Shown here: positions 8,818-19,195 of the stretch, one piece after another | Position numbering within the stretch: the first letter of the stretch is position 1 | How the letters are laid out: every line of letters begins with the position of its first letter | NCBI RefSeq assembly: GCF_900100355.1 | Contig: NZ_FNFH01000001.1 | Location: forward strand, 696,963 to 760,962 | From: Microbulbifer yueqingensis | GTDB taxonomy: Bacteria > Pseudomonadota > Gammaproteobacteria > Pseudomonadales > Cellvibrionaceae | Length of the DNA stretch: 64,000 nucleotides | Direction: 5' to 3' | Notes under the pieces: model-generated | Seen by the model: the letters and a program-made list of their open reading frames with translations, nothing else | Databases searched by the model: none | What the model was told of the DNA's origin: nothing | Program-made: the position numbers and the translations under genes

Positions 8818-9861
8818 GTGAATGCAACGGGCGGACATACATCCCCAGGCGATGACCAGCTCGACCAGGCCTGCGCCTGGATCGCGCGCTTGCGCTCGGA
8901 TGCAATCTCCGCGACCGAGAAGCGCGAGTTTGCCAGCTGGCTGAATGCCTCCCCCCTGAATCGTCGCGCATTCGACGAGATGACTGAGCTGTGGGGCGAC
9001 CTGGGTGCACTGGGACATATGCCCGTGGACGAGCTGTTCCCGGAGAGCCGCCCGTCCACTCCCCCTTCCCCCAGCCGTGCGCCACGCAAGACTGGCGACT
9101 TCAGCGGGTCGGGTTTCACCCAGTGGCTGCTGGGTGGCGGACTGGTAGCCGCCTGCCTGGTGGTGACACTGTGGGTAGGCAACCAGTGGCTGGCCGGCGA
9201 TGCCCGCAGCCAGCAGGTCTACGCCACCGCGGTGGGTGAGACGCGCACCGTGACTCTCGCTGACGGAACCAAAGTCCAGCTCAATACCAACAGCGAGCTT
9301 AGGGTCTCCTACAGCCGCGACGAGCGGCAGACCGCCCTCCTGCGCGGCGAGGCCTACTTCGACGTTGTACGCCAGACTGCCCGCCCTTTCACGGTTACTG
9401 CCGGAAAGGCCAGCATTCGGGTACTGGGCACTGAATTCAATGTGGAGCGCAACCGGGACAACACCCGGGTATCCGTTACCGGCGGCGTGGTGGCCGTGAG
9501 CGAATCCTCCAGCGCCAGCGGCCTGCAGCCCGAGTCAGTGAAGCTGGCCAAGAACCAGAAGGTCAGCGTCTCCGGGCGGGGCATCAGCCCGGTCAGCAGC
9601 ACCTCCGCCGACGAGGCCCTGGACTGGACCCGCGGCGTGCTGGTATTTGACCGCACTCCACTGAACGAGGCCCTGGAGGAACTCAACCGTTACCTGAAGG
9701 TACCCGCCGCAGCCGAAAGCAGCGTGCGCGAGCGTAAGGTCTCCGGCACTTTCGAATTGTCCGACCCGGACAACACCCTCACCGCAATTGCGGCAGCCAT
9801 GGACCTGCGCGAGGACCGCAGCGATCCCAACCTGACTCTCTTGTCTCCCGCGTCTAACTGA
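8818..9861 (+). CDS. FecR-type anti-sigma factor / transmembrane regulator
   Basis: 347 residues. The N-terminal cytoplasmic part (residues 12-60, ACAWIARLRSDAISATEKREFASWL) matches the FecR N-terminal sigma-binding region. One membrane helix lies at about 102-121 (FTQWLLGGGLVAACLVVTLWV). The periplasmic FecR domain follows (GETRTVTLADGTKVQLNTNSEL...), ending in an STN-like module that should contact the receptor. The start is GTG, supported by AAGGTAA about ten bases upstream. It would relay the state of the receptor at 9980 to the sigma factor at 7852. Confidence 0.92.
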   Translation: MNATGGHTSPGDDQLDQACAWIARLRSDAISATEKREFASWLNASPLNRRAFDEMTELWGDLGALGHMPVDELFPESRPSTPPSPSRAPRKTGDFSGSGFTQWLLGGGLVAACLVVTLWVGNQWLAGDARSQQVYATAVGETRTVTLADGTKVQLNTNSELRVSYSRDERQTALLRGEAYFDVVRQTARPFTVTAGKASIRVLGTEFNVERNRDNTRVSVTGGVVAVSESSSASGLQPESVKLAKNQKVSVSGRGISPVSSTSADEALDWTRGVLVFDRTPLNEALEELNRYLKVPAAAESSVRERKVSGTFELSDPDNTLTAIAAAMDLREDRSDPNLTLLSPASN

Positions 9862-9979
9862 GTTATAAACTCCCCCCCGGCGGACAATTATTGAACAGCA
9901 CCCTCGCTGCAACCCGCCATTCCACAAATAAAACCAGATAAGGAACAGCAGCGGTCCCGGCACCCGCGATCCTGCTGGC

Positions 9980-12901
9980 GTGAAACGGGCGAGTAGATTG
10001 ATTAGACGGCTCTGGGCCTCTCTTCCACTGGCGACACTGGCAGCGCTTCCCGCGACTGCAGCGGCTGCCGCCTGCCCGGAATCTGCCGTCCACCTGCCCG
10101 CCGGCAACCTCGCCAACGCCCTGATCTCTCTCGGCCGCGAGTGCAAAGTTTCCGTTCTGGTGGAGGCCTCTGCGGTCAGTGGCTACGTGGTCCCGGAGCA
10201 GCGGCTCGCAGCAACCGACGGGGACTTTACTGCCGCCCTCGCACAGCTGCTTGAGGATTACCCTTTCACCTATCGCCGTATCGGGCCGGCAGCCGTGGCA
10301 GTGATTGCCAGCAATGGCCAGCCGCAGGTGGACACCGACCTCACGCCACCCTCAGCGACCGAGGAGGTCACCGTAACCGGGCGCAGCCTGACCGGTACCC
10401 ACCTGCGCCACAAGCGTCTCGGCAGCTATGCACCGATCGACATCCTCGCCCAGCCGGAGCTGGAGATCACCGGCGCACAGACAATTTCCGAGTTGCTTAA
10501 ATTCCTCCCGGCCGTTTCCGGCAACTCTACCAGCACCTCGGTCAGCAATGGCGGCAACGGAACCGCCAACGTGACCCTGAGGGGCCTGCCCGCAAGCAAT
10601 ACCCTGGTGCTTATCAACGGCCGGCGTATTGTGAGCAACGGTTTCGGCGGCGAGACCGCAGACCTGAATACCATTCCGCTGTCGGCGGTGGACCGGATTG
10701 AAATCCTCAAGGACGGCGCTTCCGCCGTCTACGGCTCGGACGCCATTGCCGGGGTGGTCAATATCATCCTGCGGCGCGACTTCGAGGGACTGTCCGCAAA
10801 CACCTACTTCGGTACCGCCGAGCGGGGCGACCAGCGAACCACCTCGAATCACCTGACCTGGGGACAGACCTCCGAGAGGGGGCACCTGATGCTGAGCCTG
10901 GCCCACTACCGGCAGGGCGAGCTGAAAAGCCGGGACCGGGAACTGTCAGCCACCGCGGACAACCGCAGCCGGGGCGGTACAGACCTGCGCTCCGCCGCAT
11001 CTCCCAACGGCTACATCACCCTGGCCGACGGAGAGATCGTCACCAACAGCGAGGACGGCGGCTATCGACAGTGGAGCCAGGCGGACCGCTACGACTACAG
11101 CGAATTTACCACCGCCCTGGTACCTTCGGAGCGCTGGTCGGCCTACCTGGCGGGCGAGCTCGCCCTGAATGATGACAGCCTCCTGTTTGCGGAAGTCATG
11201 GGGGTACGCACCGAAGCCAACACCACCTTCGCACCAACGCCGGTTTTCACGCGGTTCGACAATGGCGACCTGGAAATCAGCGCGGACAACGCCTACAACC
11301 CGTTTGGGCAGCCCCTCACCGATGTGCGGAAACGGGTACTGGAGCTGGGCCCCCGGGTACAGTGGAACCTCACCAATACCTGGCGTGCCAACACCGGCCT
11401 CAAGGGCGCCTGGGACAGCTGGCAGTGGGAGCTAACCCTCGCACTCCACCACACCAGCGCCGAGGAATCCCTCAGCAACCTGATCGACCCTGACCGCCTG
11501 GGTGCCGGCCTGAAAGCCCCCGACAATTGCGATCCGCAACAGGGATGTGAGCCAATTAACCTGCTGGGCCCGAGCGGGAGCATGGACGAGCGCCAGCTGG
11601 ACTTTATTCGCGCCCGCAGCCTGGTGCGGGGCGAGACTGAAATGCTTGCCATCACCTATATCACCGATGGCATCCTCGGCAGCTACCGCGCCGGTGATAT
11701 TCCCGCGGCCGCAGGTATTGAGCTGCGCAGCGAGGCGATCGACTTCCGCTCCAGTGATGCGGGCGGCCTGTCCAAAATCGGCGGTATTGCAGCCGGTGCG
11801 GCCGTGGGGGACCGCCTGGTGGCAGAGGCATTCAGCGAAATTTCAATTCCACTGATCGCGGAACGCGTCTGGTTCGATGCCGCCATGCGAGTTTCGGACT
11901 ACAGCGATTTCGGCAGCTCTGCCAATCCCAAGGTCGCGCTGCGCTGGAAAGCTGCGCCAACCGTCATGCTGCGGGCCACCTACGCCACCGGATTCCGCGC
12001 ACCAAATCTCGTGGACATGAACCAGACTGGCTACCAGAGCCAGGAATTCCTGTTCGACCCCTGTAGCCAAACAGATTCCGGCGCCCTCCCCGGCTGCACC
12101 GGCAAGGCGGACAGTTCGCGCATCCAGTTCCTGACCGAGTTCGGCGGCAACAGCGAACTGCAACCGGAAACCTCGGACAACCGGACCCTCGGCGTTGTCT
12201 GGACTCCGGAAACGCTGGACGGGTTCAGCGCCACGCTGGATCTGTTCGACATCCGCCAGAACGATGTGATCGATACCAGCCCGCAATACCTTATCGACCA
12301 GAATGCCAGCCGCGGGCTTTTCGCCGACCGGGTAATACGTGACGGCCAGGGCGACATTACCAAGATTATTGCCACCCGCCTGAACATCGGAGCCCGCGAA
12401 GTGCGGGGCCTGGACCTGGCTTTGCGTTTTGAGCGCAGCTCCGAGCGCCTCGGGCAGGTTCGCTGGTCTTTCAACGCCAGCCACCTGCAGCGCTACCTCA
12501 ACCAGGCAGCGCCCGGTGCACCAATCGAAGACCTCACCGGCACATTCGTCGACCCGGCCAGTGGCGGCGCCGGCTCACTGCCGGAATGGAAAGCCAATAC
12601 CGGCATATACTGGCAGCGCAAGCGTTGGGAAGGCGGCTATACCATTCACTACGTTGACGCACTGCAGGAAACTTTCGTGCGCGGCGCCACGCCTGTGACA
12701 AGGGAGATCGACAGCTGGAGCAGCCACGACATGCAGCTGGCTTACGCCCTGCCCACGGGGTTTCGTTTCGCCCTTGGCGTGGACAACCTGCTGGATCGGG
12801 CCCCTCCCTTCGCCGCCACGGCATTCAATGACAACCATGACAGCCGGACTTACGACCTGAGCGGCCGCTACTGGTACGCCACCCTCTCCTACAATCTGTA
12901 A
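9980..12901 (+). CDS. TonB-dependent receptor with N-terminal STN signalling domain (FecA-like)
   Basis: 973-residue outer-membrane receptor. A signal peptide of about 30 residues is followed by a secretin/TonB N-terminal (STN) domain at about 35-105 (LPAGNLANALISLGRECKVSVL...). A TonB box region (EEVTVTGRS), plug domain (VTLRGLPASNTLVLINGRRI, DGASAVYGSDAIAGVVNII) and beta-barrel ending in an aromatic-rich strand (YWYATLSYNL) complete it. The STN domain marks it as a signal-transducing receptor acting through the FecR and ECF proteins just upstream. The GTG start has no strong ribosome site, and a downstream TTG at 9998 is an alternative. The ligand cannot be read from sequence. Confidence 0.9.
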   Translation: MKRASRLIRRLWASLPLATLAALPATAAAAACPESAVHLPAGNLANALISLGRECKVSVLVEASAVSGYVVPEQRLAATDGDFTAALAQLLEDYPFTYRRIGPAAVAVIASNGQPQVDTDLTPPSATEEVTVTGRSLTGTHLRHKRLGSYAPIDILAQPELEITGAQTISELLKFLPAVSGNSTSTSVSNGGNGTANVTLRGLPASNTLVLINGRRIVSNGFGGETADLNTIPLSAVDRIEILKDGASAVYGSDAIAGVVNIILRRDFEGLSANTYFGTAERGDQRTTSNHLTWGQTSERGHLMLSLAHYRQGELKSRDRELSATADNRSRGGTDLRSAASPNGYITLADGEIVTNSEDGGYRQWSQADRYDYSEFTTALVPSERWSAYLAGELALNDDSLLFAEVMGVRTEANTTFAPTPVFTRFDNGDLEISADNAYNPFGQPLTDVRKRVLELGPRVQWNLTNTWRANTGLKGAWDSWQWELTLALHHTSAEESLSNLIDPDRLGAGLKAPDNCDPQQGCEPINLLGPSGSMDERQLDFIRARSLVRGETEMLAITYITDGILGSYRAGDIPAAAGIELRSEAIDFRSSDAGGLSKIGGIAAGAAVGDRLVAEAFSEISIPLIAERVWFDAAMRVSDYSDFGSSANPKVALRWKAAPTVMLRATYATGFRAPNLVDMNQTGYQSQEFLFDPCSQTDSGALPGCTGKADSSRIQFLTEFGGNSELQPETSDNRTLGVVWTPETLDGFSATLDLFDIRQNDVIDTSPQYLIDQNASRGLFADRVIRDGQGDITKIIATRLNIGAREVRGLDLALRFERSSERLGQVRWSFNASHLQRYLNQAAPGAPIEDLTGTFVDPASGGAGSLPEWKANTGIYWQRKRWEGGYTIHYVDALQETFVRGATPVTREIDSWSSHDMQLAYALPTGFRFALGVDNLLDRAPPFAATAFNDNHDSRTYDLSGRYWYATLSYNL

Positions 12902-13118
12902 ATCCAGTCCCACCCGCCGAACATTGACCGGAACACCGACGGCTGGCACCCCAATAATCTGCCTCAACCGTCATAGGCGTACGAATGTTCGAAGCAACCT
13001 TTCCATGCGGAAAAAATGTTCTAGTGTTTTAGCAAGCCTCTGTTGATAGTAGTTAGCAGTTGTCATGGAGGGCACTGCCGAACTCGGCGTAAGGAACCGG
13101 TATCAGGAGAGGTATACC

Positions 13119-15893
13119 ATGGACAGATCCCGTCTTTCCCGGGCAATTAAGGGCGCTATTGCAGCCACCGCCGTATCTACAAGCTTCGCCACTTTGTCGT
13201 TTGCTCAGGAAGTGGAAGAAGTCGTCGTTACCGGTACACGCATCCAGCGTGCAACCGATGCCACCAGCGCAACCCCGATCAGTGTTTTCGACGCCCAGGC
13301 GCTGGAGGCATCAGGTGAGACCACGCTGGAGGATTTCCTCCAGGAAGTGCCATCCATGACCGGTGGCCAGCTTGGCTCCTCGGTGAACAACGGTAACCCC
13401 GGCCTCGCCACGGTCTCCCTGCGCGGCCTCGGCTCTTCCCGCACGCTGATCCTGCTGAACGGGCGCCGCCTGAGCTCGGCGGGCCCATCCACCGGCGTGG
13501 TCGACCTGAATACCATTCCCACCACGGCAATCGAGCGGGTGGAAGTCCTCCGGGACGGTGCCTCCACCATCTACGGCTCAGACGCTATCGCCGGTGTGGT
13601 CAACATCATCACCAAGAAGAACTTCTCGGGTGCCGAGGCATTCTTCGACGCGGGCACCTCGCAGGAAAATGATGGCCAGGAGTACCTCGCCGCCTGGACC
13701 TTCGGTGCCGAGTCCGCGGACGGTGACGGCCATGTCATGGCCAACATCCAGTACACCAGGCGCCACGACATCTTCCAGGGCGACCGCGACTGGTCCGACT
13801 GCCCCCTGTTCGAGAGCGGCGGTTCGGTGCTCTGTGGCGGCAGCAGCTACACGGTCCCGCCGAGGTTCTTCTCGGAAAGCTTCCCTGGTGGCCCGATCCT
13901 CGATGCCAATACCGGGGTGATACGACCGTTCAACCCGGCCGGTGACGCATTCAACTACGCCGAAGTCAGCTACCTGGTCACGCCTCAGGAAGTAGTGACT
14001 TTCTACGGTTTTGGCGAGAAGGAGCTGTGGGACTGGGAGAATTTCACCACCTTCGGCACCTTCGGCGAGCTCCTGTACGCCAACCGCCAGTCGGACCAGC
14101 TCCTGGCCCCCGAGGGCACCTTCTTCCAGCCCACCGTACCGGCCACCAATCCCGGCAACCCCACCGGCGAAGACGCGATCATACTGCGTCGCCTGGTGGA
14201 GACCGGCGGCCGCTCCTTCAACCAGGACCTGAGCATGTGGCGGGGCGTGGTGGGCTTCGACGGAGAGATCTGTAACGAGTGGACCTGGGACATTTCATAC
14301 AACTACGCGCGCTGGGTCGATTCGCAGATCGACCGCGGCCGGGCAAACCCTGGCCGCTTTACCACACTGCTGGACCCCGCACTCTGCGCCGCCGATGAGG
14401 ACTGCTCCGCCGCCGTTGCCGAGGCCGGTGTGACCGCCTGGGATCCCTTCCGCCCCGGCACCTTCACCGACCCACTGCAGGATTATGCGCTGGTGGTGAA
14501 CTCCCCGGTTGAGAAGGCCACATTGAATAGCCTGCAGGCCAACCTGGTGGGCGATCTCTACGACTACGCGTTCCCATGGACCAGCGAGGCCGTGGCCTGG
14601 GCAATGGGCTATGAGCGCCGCCGCGAGCGCACCGAGATTACCGTCGATGGCGCCGCCTCCCTGGGTCAGATCTACTTCGTCAGCGGCGAGGACTGGGGCG
14701 GCTCCTACGATGTGGACGAATTCTACGGTGAGGTGCGCCTGCCCCTGGTCGACGGCCGCGACTGGTTCGACCTGTTGGCAGTGGAGCTCTCATTCCGTTA
14801 TTCCGATTACGACACCATCGGCAGCGACACCACCTGGGCCGGGGTTGTTGAATATGCGCCCCTGGAACAGCTGCGCTTCCGCGCCACCTACGCCGAGGGC
14901 TTCCGCGCACCGGGCCTGGATGACCTGTTCCTGCCCCCCACCCAGTCCGCTGAAACCTATACCGACCCCTGCGTCAACTACGGCGGCAGCGGCGACCCGG
15001 TGCTGCGAGCCAACTGTGCGGCCGACGGCCTGCCGCCCGATTTCGAGCTGGGCAACTCTCAGGCCACCGGCCTGTTCGGCGGCAACGAAGACCTGAAGGA
15101 GGAAACCTCCGAAAGCTGGACCGTCGGCATCGTGTGGACCCCGACCTTTGTCGAGGACCTGAGCTTCTCGGTCGACTACTTCGACATCAGCGTTGACGAC
15201 GCCATCGGTACCTTCAATACCAACACCATTGTCAGCAACTGCTACACCAGCCCCGACTTCAGCTCGCCGTCATGCGACCTGATCACCGGTGCCGGCGCCG
15301 TCGGCCTGACCCCGCTGCCCACCAGCCCGCGCCGGGACCAGAGCGGCACCATCGCCGGTCAGCTGCTGAACGCCCAGAACATCTCGACCTTCGAGACTTC
15401 CGGTGTCGACCTTGGGGCAGAATACAGCCAGGACCTCGGCCCGGGTGTGTTCAACTTCAGCCTCAACGCCACCTGGCTGGATGAGTGGAAGTTCCAGGCC
15501 AGTGAGTTCGAGCCTGAGGTGGACCTGGCCGGCTACTACGGTGTGGACCCGGTAACCACCCGGATCGCCGCTTTCCCCGAGTGGAAGGTCTATACCAGCT
15601 TCGGCTATGAGTATGACTGCTGGGCATCCACCATCATTGTGCGTATGGAAGGTGAGGTGGACGATATCGACCCGCGCGACGTCGACCTGGCCACCCACGT
15701 GGACAACACCTGGTATACCGACTTCAACTTCCGCTACTTCCGCTGGGAGAACGTCACTCTGTCAGGCGGTATCCGCAACCTGTGGAACCAGCAGCCGCCC
15801 TATGTCACCAATTACGATGACATGAACACGCTGCCCCTGAACTACGACACCGTCGGCCGCTTCTACTATGGCCGGGTAGCCTTCCAGTTCTGA
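13119..15893 (+). CDS. TonB-dependent receptor, no STN domain
   Basis: 924 residues. ATG at 13119 is chosen over an earlier in-frame ATG because AGGAGAGG sits directly upstream and the resulting signal peptide (RAIKGAIAATAVSTSFATLSFAQ) is typical. A TonB box (EEVVVTGTRIQ), plug (VSLRGLGSSRTLILLNGRR; DGASTIYGSDAIAGVVNIITKK) and a barrel ending in a Phe-terminated strand (YYGRVAFQF) are all intact. Without STN it is a transport-only receptor, possibly under control of the sigma factor upstream. Ligand unknown; this subclass with a VTGTRI/VTGSRI start often serves peptides or oligosaccharides. Confidence 0.92.
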   Translation: MDRSRLSRAIKGAIAATAVSTSFATLSFAQEVEEVVVTGTRIQRATDATSATPISVFDAQALEASGETTLEDFLQEVPSMTGGQLGSSVNNGNPGLATVSLRGLGSSRTLILLNGRRLSSAGPSTGVVDLNTIPTTAIERVEVLRDGASTIYGSDAIAGVVNIITKKNFSGAEAFFDAGTSQENDGQEYLAAWTFGAESADGDGHVMANIQYTRRHDIFQGDRDWSDCPLFESGGSVLCGGSSYTVPPRFFSESFPGGPILDANTGVIRPFNPAGDAFNYAEVSYLVTPQEVVTFYGFGEKELWDWENFTTFGTFGELLYANRQSDQLLAPEGTFFQPTVPATNPGNPTGEDAIILRRLVETGGRSFNQDLSMWRGVVGFDGEICNEWTWDISYNYARWVDSQIDRGRANPGRFTTLLDPALCAADEDCSAAVAEAGVTAWDPFRPGTFTDPLQDYALVVNSPVEKATLNSLQANLVGDLYDYAFPWTSEAVAWAMGYERRRERTEITVDGAASLGQIYFVSGEDWGGSYDVDEFYGEVRLPLVDGRDWFDLLAVELSFRYSDYDTIGSDTTWAGVVEYAPLEQLRFRATYAEGFRAPGLDDLFLPPTQSAETYTDPCVNYGGSGDPVLRANCAADGLPPDFELGNSQATGLFGGNEDLKEETSESWTVGIVWTPTFVEDLSFSVDYFDISVDDAIGTFNTNTIVSNCYTSPDFSSPSCDLITGAGAVGLTPLPTSPRRDQSGTIAGQLLNAQNISTFETSGVDLGAEYSQDLGPGVFNFSLNATWLDEWKFQASEFEPEVDLAGYYGVDPVTTRIAAFPEWKVYTSFGYEYDCWASTIIVRMEGEVDDIDPRDVDLATHVDNTWYTDFNFRYFRWENVTLSGGIRNLWNQQPPYVTNYDDMNTLPLNYDTVGRFYYGRVAFQF

Positions 15894-16223
15894 TCCCTCG
15901 CCTCCCCCACTCCGTGCCAGCCGCGGAGTGGGGCCCCGCCCCTCCATCTTCCCTGCGTCTTCCCTGCATCTTCCCTGCATCTGGCCCCGCACCGCATCCG
16001 GCGACAGATAGACAGGTCACTATTTGCACCTTTCGATCACTTTTCAATCAATCCAATCCTCCCCCACCTGACAATGTAAAAAAATCGAATTCTTTTTGAG
16101 GGGGATGCCACCCCGTTCGTCTTTATCTGTGTTGGGAGGGAAGTGGCCACTTGGGGGTAGCCACTTCCATCATCGCCCTCCGTGGCAAACACTATAAATC
16201 CAACGATCAAGAGAGGATTTACA
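15894..16223 (+). promoter_or_regulatory. Intergenic region with hairpins and 11-bp tandem repeat ahead of a receptor gene
   Basis: No gene seen. Right after the receptor stop is a stable stem CCCCACTCCG/CGGAGTGGGG (about 15906-15933) without a following T-run, perhaps a weak terminator. Next are three and a half copies of an 11-bp unit (CATCTTCCCTG) at about 15944-15981. A 9-bp perfect stem GGAAGTGGC/GCCACTTCC (16139-16168) lies in the probable leader of the next gene. The last 40 bases resemble the leader of the receptor at 25412. Confidence 0.5.
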
Positions 16224-19154
16224 ATGAAAAAGAACCTCCTGTCCGTAGCTGTTAAAGGAGCCATCGGCTTCACCGCAGCTGCAGTAATGGTTCCCGCTAT
16301 GCCGGCCTTCGCTCAAGAAGACGCCACCATGGTGGAAGAGGTTGTTGTTACCGGTTCGCGTATTAAGCGTGCTGACCTGGATAGTTCCAGCCCGGTAACT
16401 GTTCTCACTGCTGAGGAAATGCAGGCTACCGGTATCACCGACGTCGGCGACCTGCTGCAGCGCCTGCCCGCCATGTCCGGCTCCCCGATCGGCACCACCA
16501 CCAACAACGGTGGTAACGGCTCCGTTCAGGTGGACCTGCGTGGTCTCGGCCCGATCCGTACCCTGACCCTGGTCAACGGCAAGCGCACCGTAGACGGTGG
16601 CGACTACCAGACCATCCCGGCAGTGATGATCGAGCGTGTTGAAATCCTGAAAGACGGCGCCTCTGCCGCTTACGGTGCCGACGCGGTCGCTGGTGTAGTT
16701 AACATCATCACCAAGAAAAACGTTGACGGCATTACCCTGCAGGTACAGAACTCCGACTCCTTCGAGGCGGACGCCGGTGCCCAGGACAGCGTAAGCTTCA
16801 TCGCTGGCAAGACCTTCGACGGCGGTAACGTCACCTTCGGTGCCGAGTACGTCAAGCAGGAAGAGATCTACCAGTCCGACACTCCGTGGGACTTCTTCCA
16901 GAACTCCTACTACATCTACCCGGACGCCTCTGTATTCGAGCGCGAAGGCCCGACTTCCGGTTACCCGCTGGGCTCCTCACGTATTCCTGAAGGTCGCCTG
17001 ACCTCCGGTGAGCTGGTTCAGCGCACTGACAGCAGCGGCGCCCCGCTGTTCCTGGATGCGGATGGTGAATTCACCACTACCAACACTGGCCAGCCGGCCT
17101 TCCGCAACCCGATCTACATGAACCCGGGTGATGGCCTGACTGCCTTCGACGGTCGTACCTACAACTACGCTCCGGTGAACTACATCCAGACTCCTTACGA
17201 GCGGGTGAACATCTTCTCCGAAGCCAACTTCGACCTGACCGAGAACACTCGCTTCTACTCCGAGTTCCGCGCCAACCTGCGTAGCTCCGCCCAGGAGCTG
17301 GCTCCGCAGCCCTACAACTCCCCGACCGATCCGGCCTATCTGGGTACCTACACCCCGATCGACCCGCTGACTGGCGAGCCGCTGCGTGAAGTCAACGTTG
17401 GTACCGCGGACGAGCCGGACTGGGTTTACACTGCCGACCAGACCATGGGCCAGGTAGTAGATCCCATCGCTTACAGCGGTATCTCTGAGGACAACTACTA
17501 CAACACCCTGGGTGCTCCGATCATCGACGCCCGTCGTCGCGTAGTGGAAACTCCGCGTCGCTTCGAGCAGGAGATCACCCAGTTCCAGGCCATCGCCGGC
17601 CTGCAGGGTTCAATCCAGGATTGGGACTGGGAAGTTGCCTACAACAAGGGCTTCCGTGAGCGTGCCGATGCTGACTTCGGCCAGTTCTACGGCCCGAACC
17701 TGCGCAACGCCATGGGCCCGTCTGCGGACCTGGACGGTGACGGCACTCCCGAGTGTTACACCGACATCAACGATCCGAGCACTCGCATCAATGGCTGTGT
17801 GCCGATCGACCTGTTCAGCGGTGCCGGTGGCATCACCGACGAAATGCTGGCCTACGTCGGCACTACCGTTGTTGACACCTTCACCATGGAGCAGGATCAG
17901 TTCAACGCCAGCATCACCGGTGACCTGATCGAGATGCCGGCTGGCGCACTGAGTGCAGCATTCGGTTACGATTACCGCCGCGAGCACATGGTTTACAACC
18001 CCGATTCCGCCAAGGTAGCCGACGAAGTAACCGGCAACACCGGCGCGGGCACCGAGGGTGGCTACACCGTGAACTCCGTGTTCTCCGAATTCTTCGCACC
18101 TCTGTACGACAACGGTACCCAGGCTGTGGACATGACTCTCGGCCTGCGCTGGGACGACTACAGCACCTTCGGTTCCGACACCGTCTACCAGCTGGGTCTC
18201 GAAGCCCAGATCATTGAGGGTGTGAAGTTCCGTGCTACCCAGGGCGAAGTGTTCCGTGCACCGAGCATTGGTGAGCTGTTCGCCGGTCAGGTTGACTCCT
18301 TCCCGTCCTACTCTGACCCCTGTACTCCGGACACCTCCGGCAACATCGCGCCGGGCTGTGCCCAGTCTGTACCGCAGGGTGACACCCAGGTACTGGCCAA
18401 GGTTGGTGGTAACCCGAACCTCGAGGCCGAGACTGGTGACACCCTCACCGCTGGTTTCGTGATCACTCCGGAACTGCCGGTTGGCGACCTGTCCGTCACT
18501 CTGGACTACTGGAAGACCGAGATGGATAACCTGATCACCTCCCTGGGTGCTCAGTACATCCTCGACGACTGCTACGTGAACGGCAACGCCTCCGCCTGTG
18601 ACCTGGTGACCCGTCGCTCCGACTACACCATTGCCCAGGTTGTGGACGCTGGCCTGAACGCAGCCTCCCTGACCGCCGAAGGTGTGGATACCGAAGTTCG
18701 CTACGGCTTTGACACCGAGTTCGGTCGCTTTGAAACCAACGTCCTGTGGGTACACCAGCTGGAAAACAGCCGCGTCGCCTTTGATGGCGCCGAGTCTGAA
18801 GAGCAGGTTGGCACCATGGCCGGTAACGGTCAGATCTACGCCCAGGACAAGGTCAACTACTCCGTCAACTGGTACTGGAACGACCTGAGCGTTTCCTACC
18901 TGGGTGAGTACATCGGTGAAATCGACGCTCCGGCTAGCTTCATCGACTACACCCAGACTGTAGACGCCCAGCTGTACCACGACCTGGCAGCGGCTTACAC
19001 CTTCCCGACTCAAACTCGAGTTTCCATGGGTGTAACCAACCTGACCAACGAAGAGCCTCCGTACATCGACTTCGGCTTCAACGCAAGCACCGATCCGTCG
19101 ACTTACCGTCTCTTCGGTCGTTCTTACTACCTGCGTGTATCCCAAGAGTTCTAA
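16224..19154 (+). CDS. TonB-dependent receptor (paralogue sharing leader with the one at 25412)
   Basis: 976 residues. The start at 16224 follows GAGAGGATTT; the earlier in-frame ATG would give a non-signal N-terminus. The signal peptide ends VPAMPAFAQ, followed by a TonB box (EEVVVTGSRIKR), plug (VDLRGLGPIRTLTLVNGKR; DGASAAYGADAVAGVVNIITKK) and a barrel ending LRVSQEF. Codon choice looks unusually rich in GGT, GTT and CGT compared with the preceding receptor, which suggests high expression (by eye, not counted). A strong terminator follows at 19196. The genes beyond the terminator (methyltransferase, sulfotransferases, propeller) may be functionally linked. Confidence 0.93.
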   Translation: MKKNLLSVAVKGAIGFTAAAVMVPAMPAFAQEDATMVEEVVVTGSRIKRADLDSSSPVTVLTAEEMQATGITDVGDLLQRLPAMSGSPIGTTTNNGGNGSVQVDLRGLGPIRTLTLVNGKRTVDGGDYQTIPAVMIERVEILKDGASAAYGADAVAGVVNIITKKNVDGITLQVQNSDSFEADAGAQDSVSFIAGKTFDGGNVTFGAEYVKQEEIYQSDTPWDFFQNSYYIYPDASVFEREGPTSGYPLGSSRIPEGRLTSGELVQRTDSSGAPLFLDADGEFTTTNTGQPAFRNPIYMNPGDGLTAFDGRTYNYAPVNYIQTPYERVNIFSEANFDLTENTRFYSEFRANLRSSAQELAPQPYNSPTDPAYLGTYTPIDPLTGEPLREVNVGTADEPDWVYTADQTMGQVVDPIAYSGISEDNYYNTLGAPIIDARRRVVETPRRFEQEITQFQAIAGLQGSIQDWDWEVAYNKGFRERADADFGQFYGPNLRNAMGPSADLDGDGTPECYTDINDPSTRINGCVPIDLFSGAGGITDEMLAYVGTTVVDTFTMEQDQFNASITGDLIEMPAGALSAAFGYDYRREHMVYNPDSAKVADEVTGNTGAGTEGGYTVNSVFSEFFAPLYDNGTQAVDMTLGLRWDDYSTFGSDTVYQLGLEAQIIEGVKFRATQGEVFRAPSIGELFAGQVDSFPSYSDPCTPDTSGNIAPGCAQSVPQGDTQVLAKVGGNPNLEAETGDTLTAGFVITPELPVGDLSVTLDYWKTEMDNLITSLGAQYILDDCYVNGNASACDLVTRRSDYTIAQVVDAGLNAASLTAEGVDTEVRYGFDTEFGRFETNVLWVHQLENSRVAFDGAESEEQVGTMAGNGQIYAQDKVNYSVNWYWNDLSVSYLGEYIGEIDAPASFIDYTQTVDAQLYHDLAAAYTFPTQTRVSMGVTNLTNEEPPYIDFGFNASTDPSTYRLFGRSYYLRVSQEF

Positions 19155-19195
19155 TACTCGAAGGACCGCAAGTAGCTAACATCTGAAAAGATGGG

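Noticed and set aside
17610-19145. Long minus-strand open frame opposite the receptor at 16224
   Set aside because: Antisense artefact of a strongly biased gene; no start signal and no domains.
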